A stretch of 64,000 nt of DNA from [Scytonema hofmanni] UTEX 2349 (GCF_000582685.1 NZ_KK073769.1:1079955-1143954), one strand, 5' to 3'; shown: positions 1 to 9,261, counted from the stretch's first letter. Program-made: numbers and translations. The notes: a model not told the origin generated them from the sequence alone.

Positions 1-962
1 TCGTAAAAGGTGTATAAGATATTCTACTAAATTAAAATTTGGTGAATAGGGAGGAGTATAGAAAAATTCTACATGAATTTTATCTTGAATATTCAAATCG
101 GATAAATGAGATTGTAAATATGTTTGCATTTTTTGCTTATGAGTTGAGTTATTATCTAAAATCACACTAAGTTTTTGAACACCCTGCTCAATACAATCGC
201 TAATTAGTTCAGCCAAATAACTAGACACATCTTCCGACTTGGATTTTTCTTTTAATTTTAAGTATTCTTCACCCGTAACCGGCATCTACACAGAGCATTC
301 CATTTAATTTATTTCGACGTTTCTTTTCATTACTTGGTACTTGAGGACGAGTATTTTTTTCACCCCAACCGTAAAAAATACTTGGGCGCTCATAAACTGC
401 AAATTCATCAAAAAATACTATTTTCTCCTTCTCTTCTCGGCACTCCAGTTTTTTTTAAAGTAGATACAAATTGTTTCTGTTGCTCTTTATCTGCGTTAGC
501 ATAGTCTCGATGAGCTTTTTGGTAAGATAAGTTTAATTCTGCTAAAATTTCATAAATTCGGGCTGATTTCAATTCAATGTTCCATCGATATTTAATTACA
601 TTACTTAAAATTTCTCCTGTCCAAATATTTCTATCTATTCCATATTTGATAGGTTTTTGTTCTAAAATCATCCTTTTTAATTCTTGTTTTTGTTCCCTGC
701 TTAATCTGGTCTTTACTTGATGTTTTATTGGTTTTAATAATTCTGATAATCCTCCAGAGATAAACTTATCTATCCAATTTGATAAAGTTTTATATGAACA
801 ATTAACCAATTGTGTTACCTCTTCTCTACTTTGTCCTTCATATAAATATTTAATTGCCCATAATCGTTGTCGTTGATATTCTTTTTGATGTAGATAGTAT
901 AACTTTTGCCACAAATCTAAATCTAATTGGCATACTTCTAGTCGGAATGTGCGGTTAGCCAT
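1..962 (-). pseudogene. IS630-type transposase, frameshifted and cut by the window edge
   Basis: The N-terminal 184 residues (408-962) are intact and carry a helix-turn-helix region typical of IS630-family transposases. The reading then continues in other frames: after a shift near 430-447 the DDE-domain start reads IVFFDEFAVYERPS, and after a second shift near 272-283 the rest reads EEYLKLKEKS, LSVILDNNSTHKQ and finally YTPPYSPNFNLVEYLIH, the characteristic C-terminal catalytic block of this family. The gene runs out of the window at base 1, so its end and terminal inverted repeats are not visible. Two frame changes make an active single protein unlikely. Family assignment rests on the motifs; the exact IS name is unknown. 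Confidence 0.85.
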
Positions 963-1285
963 AGAGAAAACTGAAAATCCTATTGAGCGTTAATGTGATG
1001 GAATATCTTAGTTTTTATTATAAAAAGTCCAATGAGACAAAGGAAGTAATTAGCGATCGCCCTATAGTACAGGTATGAACAAACGGCCATAGCCATCTCC
1101 CTTCCCGGACACCCCCTTTGCCTAATTCACAGTCTTTATTGAGTATAAACTCTATTAAGTACTAACCTCAGCTAGATTTATGTAATATGTAAATTACTAT
1201 CTTACAGTTTAGGGAGTCTTCTGGCAGGAAGGGAGTAAACGCCGATGAACGCAGATAAATTTGTACCTCACCAGACTAGGAAGTG
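963..1285. other. Gene-free spacer after the transposase
   Basis: No coding region is seen. It presumably contains the outer end of the IS630 element just beyond 962, but no inverted repeat could be matched because the other end lies outside the window. One HIP1 octamer is present near 1054. Confidence 0.5.
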
Positions 1286-1816
1286 CTATACTACGGTTTT
1301 TAAGATTTGTGGTAGTGTTTCGTTTAGTTTGTAGTTCCAACCATTATGAAAAAAGGAATTGAGGATTATGCTATTTAATGGTTCATATCTACCGACGGGT
1401 ATTGTTTGAGTTACTGTGTTTGATTTGGGTGTAAATTGATTTTGCCAAGTTTCAGCAGAATGCTGTGGCTTTTCTAATTTGATAACTTCGTGCTGCAATA
1501 TTTGATGTTTTAGTTGTAGTCGAGTTCCACCATCAACAGGTGTTAGCGTCCAAGTAACAATTGATGGCTGATACATCAATTTGTCTTGCCAAGTGTAGGA
1601 AAGTCGCTTTGGTTCGTCAAGTTCAATTACTTCGCAATCAATGCTTCCGTCTATTCCTGGTAATGTCGAATACTGAAATTGAAATTTGTGTCCAACACGC
1701 GGTTCAAAGTCGTTTTCCATCAGCCATGCTGCCAGTGATTTGGGATTAGTAATAACTTGCCAAACTCGCTGCGGGGGATAAGCATAAAAAACTTCTATAT
1801 TCAAGTTTCGGAGCAT
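1286..1816 (-). CDS. SRPBCC/AHSA1 family protein
   Basis: The 176-residue protein fits the START-like SRPBCC fold of the AHSA1 type (Aha1 C-terminal-like). Visible features are VFYAYPPQRVWQVITNP at the start, a GHKFQFQ strand, a SYTWQ segment and a final helix with HNGWNYKLNETLP. A longer frame exists upstream, but ATG at 1816 is chosen because GGAGGAAG lies just before it and the upstream part overlaps the regulator gene. It overlaps the end of the ArsR gene by 16 bp, which suggests translational coupling. ArsR/SRPBCC pairs are common; the ligand is unknown and cannot be read from sequence. Confidence 0.85.
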   Translation of the reverse strand: MLRNLNIEVFYAYPPQRVWQVITNPKSLAAWLMENDFEPRVGHKFQFQYSTLPGIDGSIDCEVIELDEPKRLSYTWQDKLMYQPSIVTWTLTPVDGGTRLQLKHQILQHEVIKLEKPQHSAETWQNQFTPKSNTVTQTIPVGRYEPLNSIILNSFFHNGWNYKLNETLPQILKTVV

Positions 1817-2136
1817 GAATCTTCCTCCAGATAGGTGCCAAGGGCATTGAGTTTTTCTTGCCAGAAATGCTCGTAATGGGCAATCCAATCAGATATCTGC
1901 TTTAGTGGTTCTGGGTTGAGTCGATACAAACGCTGTCGTCCTGCTTTTCGCATTTGGACTAAACCAGCTTCACAAAGTACCTGCAAGTGCTGAGATATGG
2001 CTGGTAAGCTCATGGCAAATGGTTCAGCCAACTTTTTGACGGGTTGTTCACCACTACGTAACCGATCTAATAACGCTCGTCGAGTCGGATCGGCGATCGC
2101 CATAAATATATCCGCACTGGCAGCATGTCTACTCAT
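1801..2136 (-). CDS. ArsR-family transcriptional regulator
   Basis: This 111-residue protein is a compact winged helix-turn-helix regulator of the ArsR/SmtB class. It opens with ADIFMAIADPTRRALLDRL and has the recognition helix region MSLPAISQHLQVLCEAGLV followed by a wing with RKAGRQRLYRL. No metal-binding cysteine pair of the ELCVCDL type is present, so it resembles the non-metal, self-repressing subgroup that pairs with SRPBCC proteins. It is the first gene of a two-gene operon and a perfect 9-bp inverted repeat lies upstream (2183-2206), fitting autoregulation. Confidence 0.9.
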   Translation of the reverse strand: MSRHAASADIFMAIADPTRRALLDRLRSGEQPVKKLAEPFAMSLPAISQHLQVLCEAGLVQMRKAGRQRLYRLNPEPLKQISDWIAHYEHFWQEKLNALGTYLEEDSCSET

Positions 2137-2182
2137 ACCGATTTTCGATGCTTCCTGTACAAGCTTCCAGATGTTTTCCTCG

Positions 2183-2206
2183 TTATTTAAGTATTTGCTT
2201 AAATAA
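2183..2206. promoter_or_regulatory. Palindromic operator upstream of the ArsR gene
   Basis: TTATTTAAG and CTTAAATAA form a perfect 9-bp inverted repeat with a 6-bp spacer. A further half-site, GCTTAAAT, recurs at 2225-2232. The position 47 bp before the start codon fits an ArsR autorepressor site; this role is inferred. Confidence 0.6.
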
Positions 2207-2270
2207 TATATTAATTAAACATTCGCTTAAATGTCAAGTCTTGCGCTAGGGAAAATTTAAGGATTTATTA

Positions 2271-2298
2271 GTAGAGACGTTCCGGTGGAAGGTCTCTA
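2271..2298. repeat. Dispersed GAGACG-type palindrome
   Basis: An imperfect copy of the dispersed palindrome that begins GTAGAGACG and ends GTCTC; the central part is TTCCGGTGGAA. It lies between the ArsR operon and the next gene. Confidence 0.6.
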
Positions 2299-2376
2299 AA
2301 TGTAGATACATAATTAAGTAAGGCGATCGCGATATTGTAAATAGCAAATTGATGGTCTAATAGCGGGACTAAGAGC

Positions 2377-2700
2377 GTGAAGTACTTCTTTCTATCAGAG
2401 GGATGGATAATTGGCAGAGTTTGGGCATCTGAGGGATTATGGCAGATAACCGCATGGCGACGCCAACCAGATATTCAGCAAATGAATATTTGTCTAGTTG
2501 AAGAAAATGAATTGTTATGGCTTTACCGAGTCGAAGAAGCCGTTTTAACCGTTGAAGTTAAGCCCACAGCATCGGTACAAGTAGCCCCCATTGGTCAAGT
2601 CGTGCTCAAGCGTCTAATGAGTGCCGAGCAGGTAATTGAGCGCTTAGGTAGCGCTGAAACGAGGTGCCATCTGCAAAATATCGATTTGGTTGTGCGGTAG
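2377..2700 (+). CDS. Conserved hypothetical protein, 107 aa
   Basis: I do not recognise a named family. The protein starts with GTG, is soluble, rich in tryptophan at its N-terminus (GWIIGRVWASEGLWQITAW) and ends in an alternating helix/strand pattern (VLKRLMSAEQVIERLG). Its strong coding pattern, with no low-complexity sequence, supports a real gene. It stands alone between two spacers and has no operon partner. Confidence 0.6.
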   Translation: MKYFFLSEGWIIGRVWASEGLWQITAWRRQPDIQQMNICLVEENELLWLYRVEEAVLTVEVKPTASVQVAPIGQVVLKRLMSAEQVIERLGSAETRCHLQNIDLVVR

Positions 2701-2800
2701 GGATAGGGGAGTGGGGGAGTGGGGGGACAAGGAAGATAAGGGAGCAATATCTTCCTCATCTCCCTCATCTTCCTCATTTTCCTCATCTTCCTAATCTTCC
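2701..2800. repeat. Low-complexity G-rich then CTTCCTCAT tract
   Basis: A run of GGGGAGTG units is followed by repeated CTTCCTCAT units. Similar tracts recur across the window (for example 6487-6597, 40330-40434 and 57602-57670) and also inside two genes. It directly abuts the MITE at 2801. Confidence 0.7.
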
Positions 2801-2912
2801 AATACGGTTCGGATAAGAAAATTCGATAAACCAAAAATCTTGTAGAGACGCAAGGGTATCGCGTCTCTACATACCCTAAATCACCACGAAAAATCCTTAA
2901 CCGAACCGTATT
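2801..2912. mobile_element. 112-bp MITE, copy 1
   Basis: The element begins AATACGGTTCGGATAAG and ends with the complementary CTTAACCGAACCGTATT, giving about 17-bp terminal inverted repeats with one mismatch. In its centre sits a GAGACGC...GCGTCTC palindrome. A second copy lies in opposite orientation at 43895-44006 and differs at only three positions. A partial copy keeping one end is at 20140-20219. No coding capacity. Confidence 0.8.
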
Positions 2913-2938
2913 GCCTCATCTCCCCCATCCCTTCTTTT

Positions 2939-3865
2939 TCACAAGACTTCCCAGCCGGTTCCTTTGTAACCATATTGGAAAATTTCCGGATGCAGAATTT
3001 CTGCCAAAATTTCTAAAGAATCTGCTAATCGCGGTCCGGGACGGTTGAAATAGGCATTGCCATCAGTAATATAGACCCTACCACTTTGGGTGGCGTGGAG
3101 TTTTTGCCATTCTGGATTTTGAGTTAATAGCTGCGCTTCTTGACGAGTGCGATTTAAATCAAAACCGCAAGGCATAAAAATAATCGCATCTGGATCGCTA
3201 GCTATGAGCGCTTCCCACTGCAACTGACATGAAGGCTGACCGGCAACGCTAAAGAGTGATTGTCCTCCTGCTAAGTTCACTAATTCGGGAATCCAATTGC
3301 AAGCAGTCATTAAAGGGTCAGTCCATTCAATACAAGCGACTTTGGGCAGTTCTGTTAAAGAAAGTCCTTGGACTTTTTGCTTGACAATTTGGACGCGAGC
3401 TTCTAGGTTTTCTAACACCTTGACTGAATCAACGTTGAAGGCTTTGCTGACTCGCTCAATGTCCGTCCAAACATCCTTTAGAAGATTGGGTTGCAAGGAA
3501 ATAATTTGGGGTGAACTATTGGTTATAGTGGCAACTGCCTTTTCCACATCGCCCAGACTGACCGCACAAACATCACACTGGTCTTGTGTGACAATGTGAG
3601 TGGGGTGCAATTTTTCTAAAACATCTGTTTTAATTTCATAAATGCTGAGGGCAGATTGCAACAAATTGTTAACTTTATCATGAATTTCGCCACTTGATGC
3701 ATTGGTGTTTAGCCTTGCTTGGGTGCAAATAGGGCGATCTGTAATTTCTGGGGGATAGTCACATTCATGCGATCGCCCCACAATCATATCAGTTAAACCC
3801 AATGCGGCTAAAATCTCCGTTCCACTGGGAATTAGGGAGACAATTCTCACGTTACTCTCTCTCAT
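2939..3865 (-). CDS. BtuF-like cobalamin/siderophore-type binding protein
   Basis: The 308-residue protein matches the class III periplasmic binding fold used by ABC importers for cobalamin and iron chelates: IVSLIPSGTEILAALGL at the N-terminus, GRSHECDYPPE, then VTQDQCDVCAV and a C-terminal FNRPGPRLADSLEILAEILHP. ATG at 3865 is chosen because GGTGGAG precedes it; an upstream in-frame start would add nine residues. No signal peptide is visible from either start, as in many cyanobacterial 'cobalamin-binding protein' annotations, so a periplasmic location is uncertain. No transporter genes are adjacent. Substrate specificity is inferred from the family. Confidence 0.8.
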   Translation of the reverse strand: MRESNVRIVSLIPSGTEILAALGLTDMIVGRSHECDYPPEITDRPICTQARLNTNASSGEIHDKVNNLLQSALSIYEIKTDVLEKLHPTHIVTQDQCDVCAVSLGDVEKAVATITNSSPQIISLQPNLLKDVWTDIERVSKAFNVDSVKVLENLEARVQIVKQKVQGLSLTELPKVACIEWTDPLMTACNWIPELVNLAGGQSLFSVAGQPSCQLQWEALIASDPDAIIFMPCGFDLNRTRQEAQLLTQNPEWQKLHATQSGRVYITDGNAYFNRPGPRLADSLEILAEILHPEIFQYGYKGTGWEVL

Positions 3866-4290
3866 TGCTCCACCTTCGCAACAGCTTACCATTTCAATTG
3901 TTGCAAAATTTGACCTTATTATATATCTTCCTTCCGGATCATGGACAAGTGCTAATGGGAAGATAAAAATATAGGTAGAGGGTAAATGGACATTTTTTTA
4001 CAGTGAATGATCATTTGGATTAATTAAATTCACTTGTGTTATGTCAACTAATTAATTTGTTTTGTGTTTGGGAGCATTTAGAAAGTTGATATTATAAATA
4101 TATTATCATTCCAAGATAAAAATTGAAACTTGTGTACTATAAAGAACTCAGTATGTATTGCTTCCCTGGGACAAGGTTTGAAAGAATAGTATTACATAAT
4201 TATGAAAAACTTGATGAACTCATTGTAGTTAAAAAACACTTCTACTTTGACCATTAAACTGCAAAGTAGAGTTATTCCCAGGAGCAATAA
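3866..4290. other. AT-rich spacer before the hybrid histidine kinase
   Basis: Divergent intergenic region between the BtuF-like gene and the kinase gene. It is AT-rich and must hold both promoters, but no clear promoter element, repeat or small gene could be assigned. Confidence 0.5.
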
Positions 4291-6486
4291 ATGCGAATGT
4301 TGGCAGTGAGAGATGTTAGAGAACGTGAGCAAACGGAAGAAAATTTGCTCAGACTGGAAAATTATCTGCGATCGCAAAGTCAAACACTGATGCGACTGGC
4401 AAAAAGCAATACATTCAATCAAGGCAATCTGAACGCAACATTAAGGGAAATCACTGAAGCAGCAGCGCGATCGCTTTTAGTGCAGCGAGTTGGGGTATGG
4501 TTATACAACTCAGACCAATCAAAAATTGAATGCATTGATTTATATGATGTCGGCACAAACCAACATACCGCCGGTCTTTCTGTTTTAAAAGCAAATTGTC
4601 CAGCTTATTTTCAAGCTCTGGAAGAGGAACGTAGCATTGCAGTAAATGATGTTTACAACGACAAAAGAACCCAAGAATTTGCCGAATCTTATCTTTCTAT
4701 GTTTGGGGTTAGATCGGTGCTGTATGCACCGATTTGGTTAGGAAGTCGATTGGTGGGGGTAGTTTGCCACCAACACGTTGGAGGTATTCGGCAGTGGACA
4801 ATGGAAGAAGAGAATTTTGCTGCCTCCATTGCAGATTTAGTCAAACTAGCAATGGAAACGAGCGAGCGACATGCTGCACAATTAACACTAAGAAATAGTG
4901 AGGCAAAATTTCGACCTGTGTTTGAGCATTCTTCTATTGGTATTGGCTTGGCAAATATGGATGAACGGATAATAGATAGTAATCCAGCGTTATATCAGAT
5001 GCTAGGTTACAATCAAGAACAACTATGCGAAAAACGCCTCAGCGATTATATTTATCCGGAAGATTTGACTACATATTTAGAGTGCCAACAAATATTAGCA
5101 AAAAATCGTGATTGCTTCAAGAAAGAATTGCGCTTTCAACATAAAAATGGTAGTTTAGTTTGGACTAACATTTCGGTTTCTTTAATTTGCGACACAAATA
5201 ATCAACCTGAGTTTTTCCTGACCTTTATAGAAGATATTACAGAACGCAAGCGAACTGAGTTGAAATTGCTTGAAACTAAAGAAGCCGCAGAAGCAAGCAG
5301 TCGGGCAAAAAGTGAATTTTTAGCAACTATGAGCCATGAATTGCGTACACCTCTAAATGCAATTATGGGTTTATCTCAGTTGCTGCAACAAAAAATAGTT
5401 GGCACACTCAATGATAAGCAAGAAGAATATATAAATTATATATATAGTAGTGGTGAACAGCTGCTGGCACTGATTAATGATATTCTTGATTTGTCTAAGG
5501 TAGAAGCCGATAAAGAAGAACTAATGCTGTTGCCTTTGCAAGTGCAAGATATTTGTAAGTCTGTAATATCCACAGTGTGCGATCGCGCTTTAGAAAAAAA
5601 ATTGCAACTCACAACCAAAATAGATTTAGAGGCAGATGTTTGTATTGCTGACGAGGAACGAATTAAACAAATGCTACTAAATTTGCTGACGAATGCGATA
5701 AAATTTACCCCAGCGGGTAAAGTCTCCCTGATAGTGGAAAAAGTACCGCAAGGCATAATATTTACAGTTTCTGATACGGGTATTGGTATTGACTCAAGTC
5801 AATTTCAATTTTTGTTTGAACCATTTAAACAGCTTGACAGTCGCTTAAATCGGGAGTACGAAGGAACTGGTTTAGGTTTAGCTTTGACACGTAAGTTAGC
5901 ACGAATGCATGGTGGAGATGTGACAGTAGAATCGACTTTGGGAGAAGGTAGTCGATTTATGCTATTTCTGCCAGATCAAACCTCAGTAGAAGAGAGGGGA
6001 AGTAGAGACGCGATTAATCGCGTCTGTACAAAAGTGGGGAAGCGGGGGAAAGAAAATAATTCTTCATTTTCTAGTTTGAATGTCCCGGTTAGTACAACCA
6101 ATAAACGCATCTTGCTGGTAGAAGAGGAGGAAAACACTGCCATATTGCAAGATTATCTTCAGACAATTGGTTATGAGGTGCAGAAAACTTGCGACTCAAA
6201 AAGCTTCTTGCATGGGGTAAGAAATTTTCAACCAGATTTAATTTTGTTGGATGTGGATTTAAACGGAGATATCAGCGGATGGGATTTACTCAAACTTGTG
6301 CGACAAATATCTTCTTGGCAAGATTTGCCAGTGGTAATTATGACACCAATGGAAATGATTGTAGATCGCGATGCTGAGTACCGCAACCTTAGGGAACGCT
6401 TGTGGGAAGCTGGTGCTAACGACTATCTCAGCAAACCGATTGGTATCGTTAAATTAGAGTCAATATTGATGCAATATTTAAGTTAA
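4291..6486 (+). CDS. Hybrid sensor histidine kinase (GAF-PAS-HisKA-HATPase-REC)
   Basis: Order of parts in 731 residues: short coiled N-terminus, GAF domain (about 45-190), PAS/PAC (about 205-325), dimerisation domain with H-box SHELRTPLN (phosphorylated His349), ATPase domain with LLNLLTNAIKFTP, DTGIGID and GTGLGLAL, then a receiver domain with the likely phospho-acceptor Asp654 (LILLDVDL) and Lys in YLSKPIG. No transmembrane segment is visible, so it is cytoplasmic. AGGAG lies before the ATG. The linker between ATPase and receiver (about 571-590) is encoded by a dispersed palindromic repeat plus low-complexity sequence. The N-terminus looks like the tail of a PAC motif, so an ancestral upstream sensor domain may have been lost. 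The signal is unknown. Confidence 0.92.
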   Translation: MRMLAVRDVREREQTEENLLRLENYLRSQSQTLMRLAKSNTFNQGNLNATLREITEAAARSLLVQRVGVWLYNSDQSKIECIDLYDVGTNQHTAGLSVLKANCPAYFQALEEERSIAVNDVYNDKRTQEFAESYLSMFGVRSVLYAPIWLGSRLVGVVCHQHVGGIRQWTMEEENFAASIADLVKLAMETSERHAAQLTLRNSEAKFRPVFEHSSIGIGLANMDERIIDSNPALYQMLGYNQEQLCEKRLSDYIYPEDLTTYLECQQILAKNRDCFKKELRFQHKNGSLVWTNISVSLICDTNNQPEFFLTFIEDITERKRTELKLLETKEAAEASSRAKSEFLATMSHELRTPLNAIMGLSQLLQQKIVGTLNDKQEEYINYIYSSGEQLLALINDILDLSKVEADKEELMLLPLQVQDICKSVISTVCDRALEKKLQLTTKIDLEADVCIADEERIKQMLLNLLTNAIKFTPAGKVSLIVEKVPQGIIFTVSDTGIGIDSSQFQFLFEPFKQLDSRLNREYEGTGLGLALTRKLARMHGGDVTVESTLGEGSRFMLFLPDQTSVEERGSRDAINRVCTKVGKRGKENNSSFSSLNVPVSTTNKRILLVEEEENTAILQDYLQTIGYEVQKTCDSKSFLHGVRNFQPDLILLDVDLNGDISGWDLLKLVRQISSWQDLPVVIMTPMEMIVDRDAEYRNLRERLWEAGANDYLSKPIGIVKLESILMQYLS
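6002..6029. repeat. Dispersed palindrome inside the histidine kinase gene
   Basis: GTAGAGACGCGATTAATCGC continues to a mirrored end and is translated in frame as RDAINRVCT between the ATPase and receiver domains. The same DNA unit occurs in spacers elsewhere. Confidence 0.8.
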
Positions 6487-6597
6487 GTTGGGCAATGGGC
6501 AATGGGCATTGGGCATTGGGCATTGGGCATTGGTAATAATTCTTTTCCTAATCCCCAGTCCCTTGTCCCCAGTCCCCAGTCCCTAGTCCCTATAAAT
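6487..6597. repeat. GGGCAATGGGCATT and CCCAGTCCC tandem repeats
   Basis: Short tandem GGGCATTG units, followed by CCAGTCCC/CTAGTCCC units, fill the spacer between two convergent genes. The same two repeat types also occur together at 57602-57670. Confidence 0.7.
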
Positions 6598-9261
6598 CTG
6601 CCATGCTTTAATTATATTTCCTTGCATGAGATAGGCAGCGGCTGAAAGTCCCTTTAATTCAGTGATGTTAGGGTTTTTGGCTAAACCAGGTTCTAGGGAT
6701 TTTTGTGCTGCTGCTGGTTGCCAATTGTAAAGATGGACAAATGCTAGATACCCGTAAGCATAAGGATTTTCTGGGTCTAATTGAGTTACTTTAGTAAAAG
6801 ATGCGATCGCATCATTGACTCTTGTTTGCAATACGTTTGCTAAACCTAAAGCATACGCCCAATCACGATTTTCAGCAATATGCTCTAATCTATATTCTAA
6901 AGTTAATCTTCCTTGTACCAAATAATCCTGATTTGGGTCGTACTGATTGATACGTCCTACTTCATCAAATACTTTTTCCAGTGCTGATTCACCCTTGGAT
7001 AAATTAGCTCCTAATATTCGTAATTGCGTTACTAAATCTAACTCTGGTGCAGCTATGGCAGTGGCTTTGGGGTCAATTTGCAAAGTAACTTTTGGCACTT
7101 TAATCGGATAACTTTCGCCAGAAATTCGGTTGAGATAAGTTGCTTTTAAGGTGTAAGTTCCTGGTACTGTATCAGCACTTGGTAGCATCGCCATTCTTTC
7201 AGTAACTGATAAATGCTCATTTGAGGTGGAATACAAACTCCCCATCCCGATACCGTGATCGTGTAACCATTTGAGCTTTGGGGTTTGGGATTTGGGATTA
7301 TTTATATTTTGCCAAGTTAATAATACCAAACCTTGTTGTAACTCTTGCGAAAAGCCAGACCACTCATAAGTCACTCTTACAGGTATTCCTGGCGGCGCTT
7401 TTTCTGGAACTGTGACTCGTGATAGAATAATCCCAGGGGGAGTCTTTGTGGAGAGAGATTTTACTTCTACTGGTGGCAGCTTTTGATGATAAAGTTTCAG
7501 AATACTGCTATCGGGCAACTTCCAAGACTTATTTAGCTGGAAATCTGGTGATGTTTGCACAGCTTCAACTATGGCAGCTTGGTTTGGTGGGATTGAACCT
7601 TGATTGCCGGTTTTGGTGAGAAACCAAGAAAGCGATCGCCTATCTTGTTCAAGAAACTTTTTCCTTGTTCCTACCTGTCGTCCATAAACTCGAAAGTTCT
7701 CTAATGCCCCATAATAATTGAAATTGTGTTGGTTAATTTCTCCGGTTGAAGGCAAAACTCCCAGGGTAGAATGCAGATATGGTTCTGTTTGGATAATTTG
7801 GGCTATTACTTGTTGGTGTGGGAACTCTTGTCCCATATAAGGATAAAATTGCGATCGCGGACTTAAAGTTTGCGTCATCCAACCACCAAAAGCACCTCCT
7901 ACAGGAAACAAGTTGAATAACATCAAAATTATTGCCAAACCAACAGTAAAAATGCGGGTACGCTTTCCCCAAAGATGACGAGAACAAGTTAACCCGTAAG
8001 CCAACAACAATGAGAGTACTGGTAAGTAGGGTAAGACATAGCGCTCTTGTTTGTTCGGGTTAAGGCATGATAACAGATAACTTCCCACCCAAAATATTGC
8101 GATCCATTTTAGGGAATAGGAGAGGGGAGGAGTGGAAGAGGGGGGAGATGGGGAAGCAGGGGAAGCAGGGGGAGAAAAAGAATTATCCTCTAAGGACTCT
8201 CTTTGTCTCCTTGTCTCCAAGTCTCCTTGTCTCCAAGTCTCCTTGTCTCCAAGTCTTTCTTCCTTAATATGTCCCCAATAGAGTAGTAAAGCAAATATGG
8301 GTACAAGTAATAAAGGTAAAGAAACTTGACTTGGTAATTGGCGCCAGTAATAAGTCCAAGCTTCGATTGTATTTATGGGAGCTTGATTTTCAGCGATCGC
8401 AGAATCTATTGTTGCTCGTTTACCAGAAGTGAGGATAACTAACCAATTGGTGCGATACCAGGGAGCAAACACCAAAAAAGACAAGCATAAACTACCTAGT
8501 AGCTGTGCTAAACGTCCCCACCGTTGTTGACTTAGCGTTGCAAATCCTACCCAAGCGATCGGCGTTAATAAAAAGAATAACGCAGTTTGCTTCACTAAAA
8601 ACGCTAATCCTAAAGATAAACCAAAAGCAAAGGCACAGAGGAGGGAGGGGAGGAGGGGGGGAGGAGAGGAGGGGGGGAGGAGAGGAGGGGGGGATGGGGA
8701 GAAAGAAGAATTATTCTCCTTGTCTCCTTGTCCCCAAGTCTCCCTATCTCCCATAACTTTCCAAACTGTGAGGCAATAAAAACTTAGGGTAACGATAGAT
8801 GTCAGAGGATAATCTAAGAGAAATTCTAAACGCAGGCGATAAAGACCTGGTAAAATTTGACATAATGCAGCTGCACATAAACCTACAAAATCATTAAATA
8901 GCAGTTTACCCAAGCCATAAACTGACCAGAGCAAAATCGCACTAAATAACAGCATTACTAAAGTGGCTTGATCTGGACCAGTACCAAAGATATTCTGAAC
9001 AATAGCAGTAATAATATAAGTTAAAGGCGGTATTTTAGAAGATAGTAGCCAAAAACTTCGCCACCATTCTACATCCCACCATTGAGCATTTTGTAAAGCT
9101 TGCAAATAGGTTAACGTGCCGGTTAAGTAATCTGCTTGATCCCAACCTGGAATTGAGCGATCTAGTGTCAGCCAAATGCGATCGCATAAAGCACCTAACA
9201 GCCAAATTATCCCCAGAATCAGCAGACTATTATATTTATATCGCTTTTTTTTGGCAGTCAT
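6583..9261 (-). CDS. GT39-type membrane glycosyltransferase with TPR tail
   Basis: The 892-residue protein resembles the ArnT/PMT (GT39) glycosyltransferases that use lipid-linked sugars. Near the N-terminus it has a membrane anchor and the acidic loop GWDQADYLTG, followed by multiple hydrophobic segments and PPLTYI. A C-terminal soluble part holds a beta-rich domain and then TPR-like helices (about 800-892; DAIASFTKVTQLDPENPYAYGYLA). Two low-complexity inserts, about residues 170-208 and 327-382, are rich in P, S and E/T/R and correspond to the purine/pyrimidine repeats seen between genes; both fall in loops between membrane segments. Acceptor and sugar donor are unknown. It stands alone on this strand. 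Confidence 0.8.
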   Translation of the reverse strand: MTAKKKRYKYNSLLILGIIWLLGALCDRIWLTLDRSIPGWDQADYLTGTLTYLQALQNAQWWDVEWWRSFWLLSSKIPPLTYIITAIVQNIFGTGPDQATLVMLLFSAILLWSVYGLGKLLFNDFVGLCAAALCQILPGLYRLRLEFLLDYPLTSIVTLSFYCLTVWKVMGDRETWGQGDKENNSSFSPSPPPLLPPSSPPPLLPSLLCAFAFGLSLGLAFLVKQTALFFLLTPIAWVGFATLSQQRWGRLAQLLGSLCLSFLVFAPWYRTNWLVILTSGKRATIDSAIAENQAPINTIEAWTYYWRQLPSQVSLPLLLVPIFALLLYWGHIKEERLGDKETWRQGDLETRRQRESLEDNSFSPPASPASPSPPSSTPPLSYSLKWIAIFWVGSYLLSCLNPNKQERYVLPYLPVLSLLLAYGLTCSRHLWGKRTRIFTVGLAIILMLFNLFPVGGAFGGWMTQTLSPRSQFYPYMGQEFPHQQVIAQIIQTEPYLHSTLGVLPSTGEINQHNFNYYGALENFRVYGRQVGTRKKFLEQDRRSLSWFLTKTGNQGSIPPNQAAIVEAVQTSPDFQLNKSWKLPDSSILKLYHQKLPPVEVKSLSTKTPPGIILSRVTVPEKAPPGIPVRVTYEWSGFSQELQQGLVLLTWQNINNPKSQTPKLKWLHDHGIGMGSLYSTSNEHLSVTERMAMLPSADTVPGTYTLKATYLNRISGESYPIKVPKVTLQIDPKATAIAAPELDLVTQLRILGANLSKGESALEKVFDEVGRINQYDPNQDYLVQGRLTLEYRLEHIAENRDWAYALGLANVLQTRVNDAIASFTKVTQLDPENPYAYGYLAFVHLYNWQPAAAQKSLEPGLAKNPNITELKGLSAAAYLMQGNIIKAWQIYRD

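Noticed and set aside
4192..4422. 76-codon frame on the minus strand overlapping the kinase start
   Set aside because: It overlaps the well-supported kinase gene and has a low-quality hydrophobic composition with no start signal.
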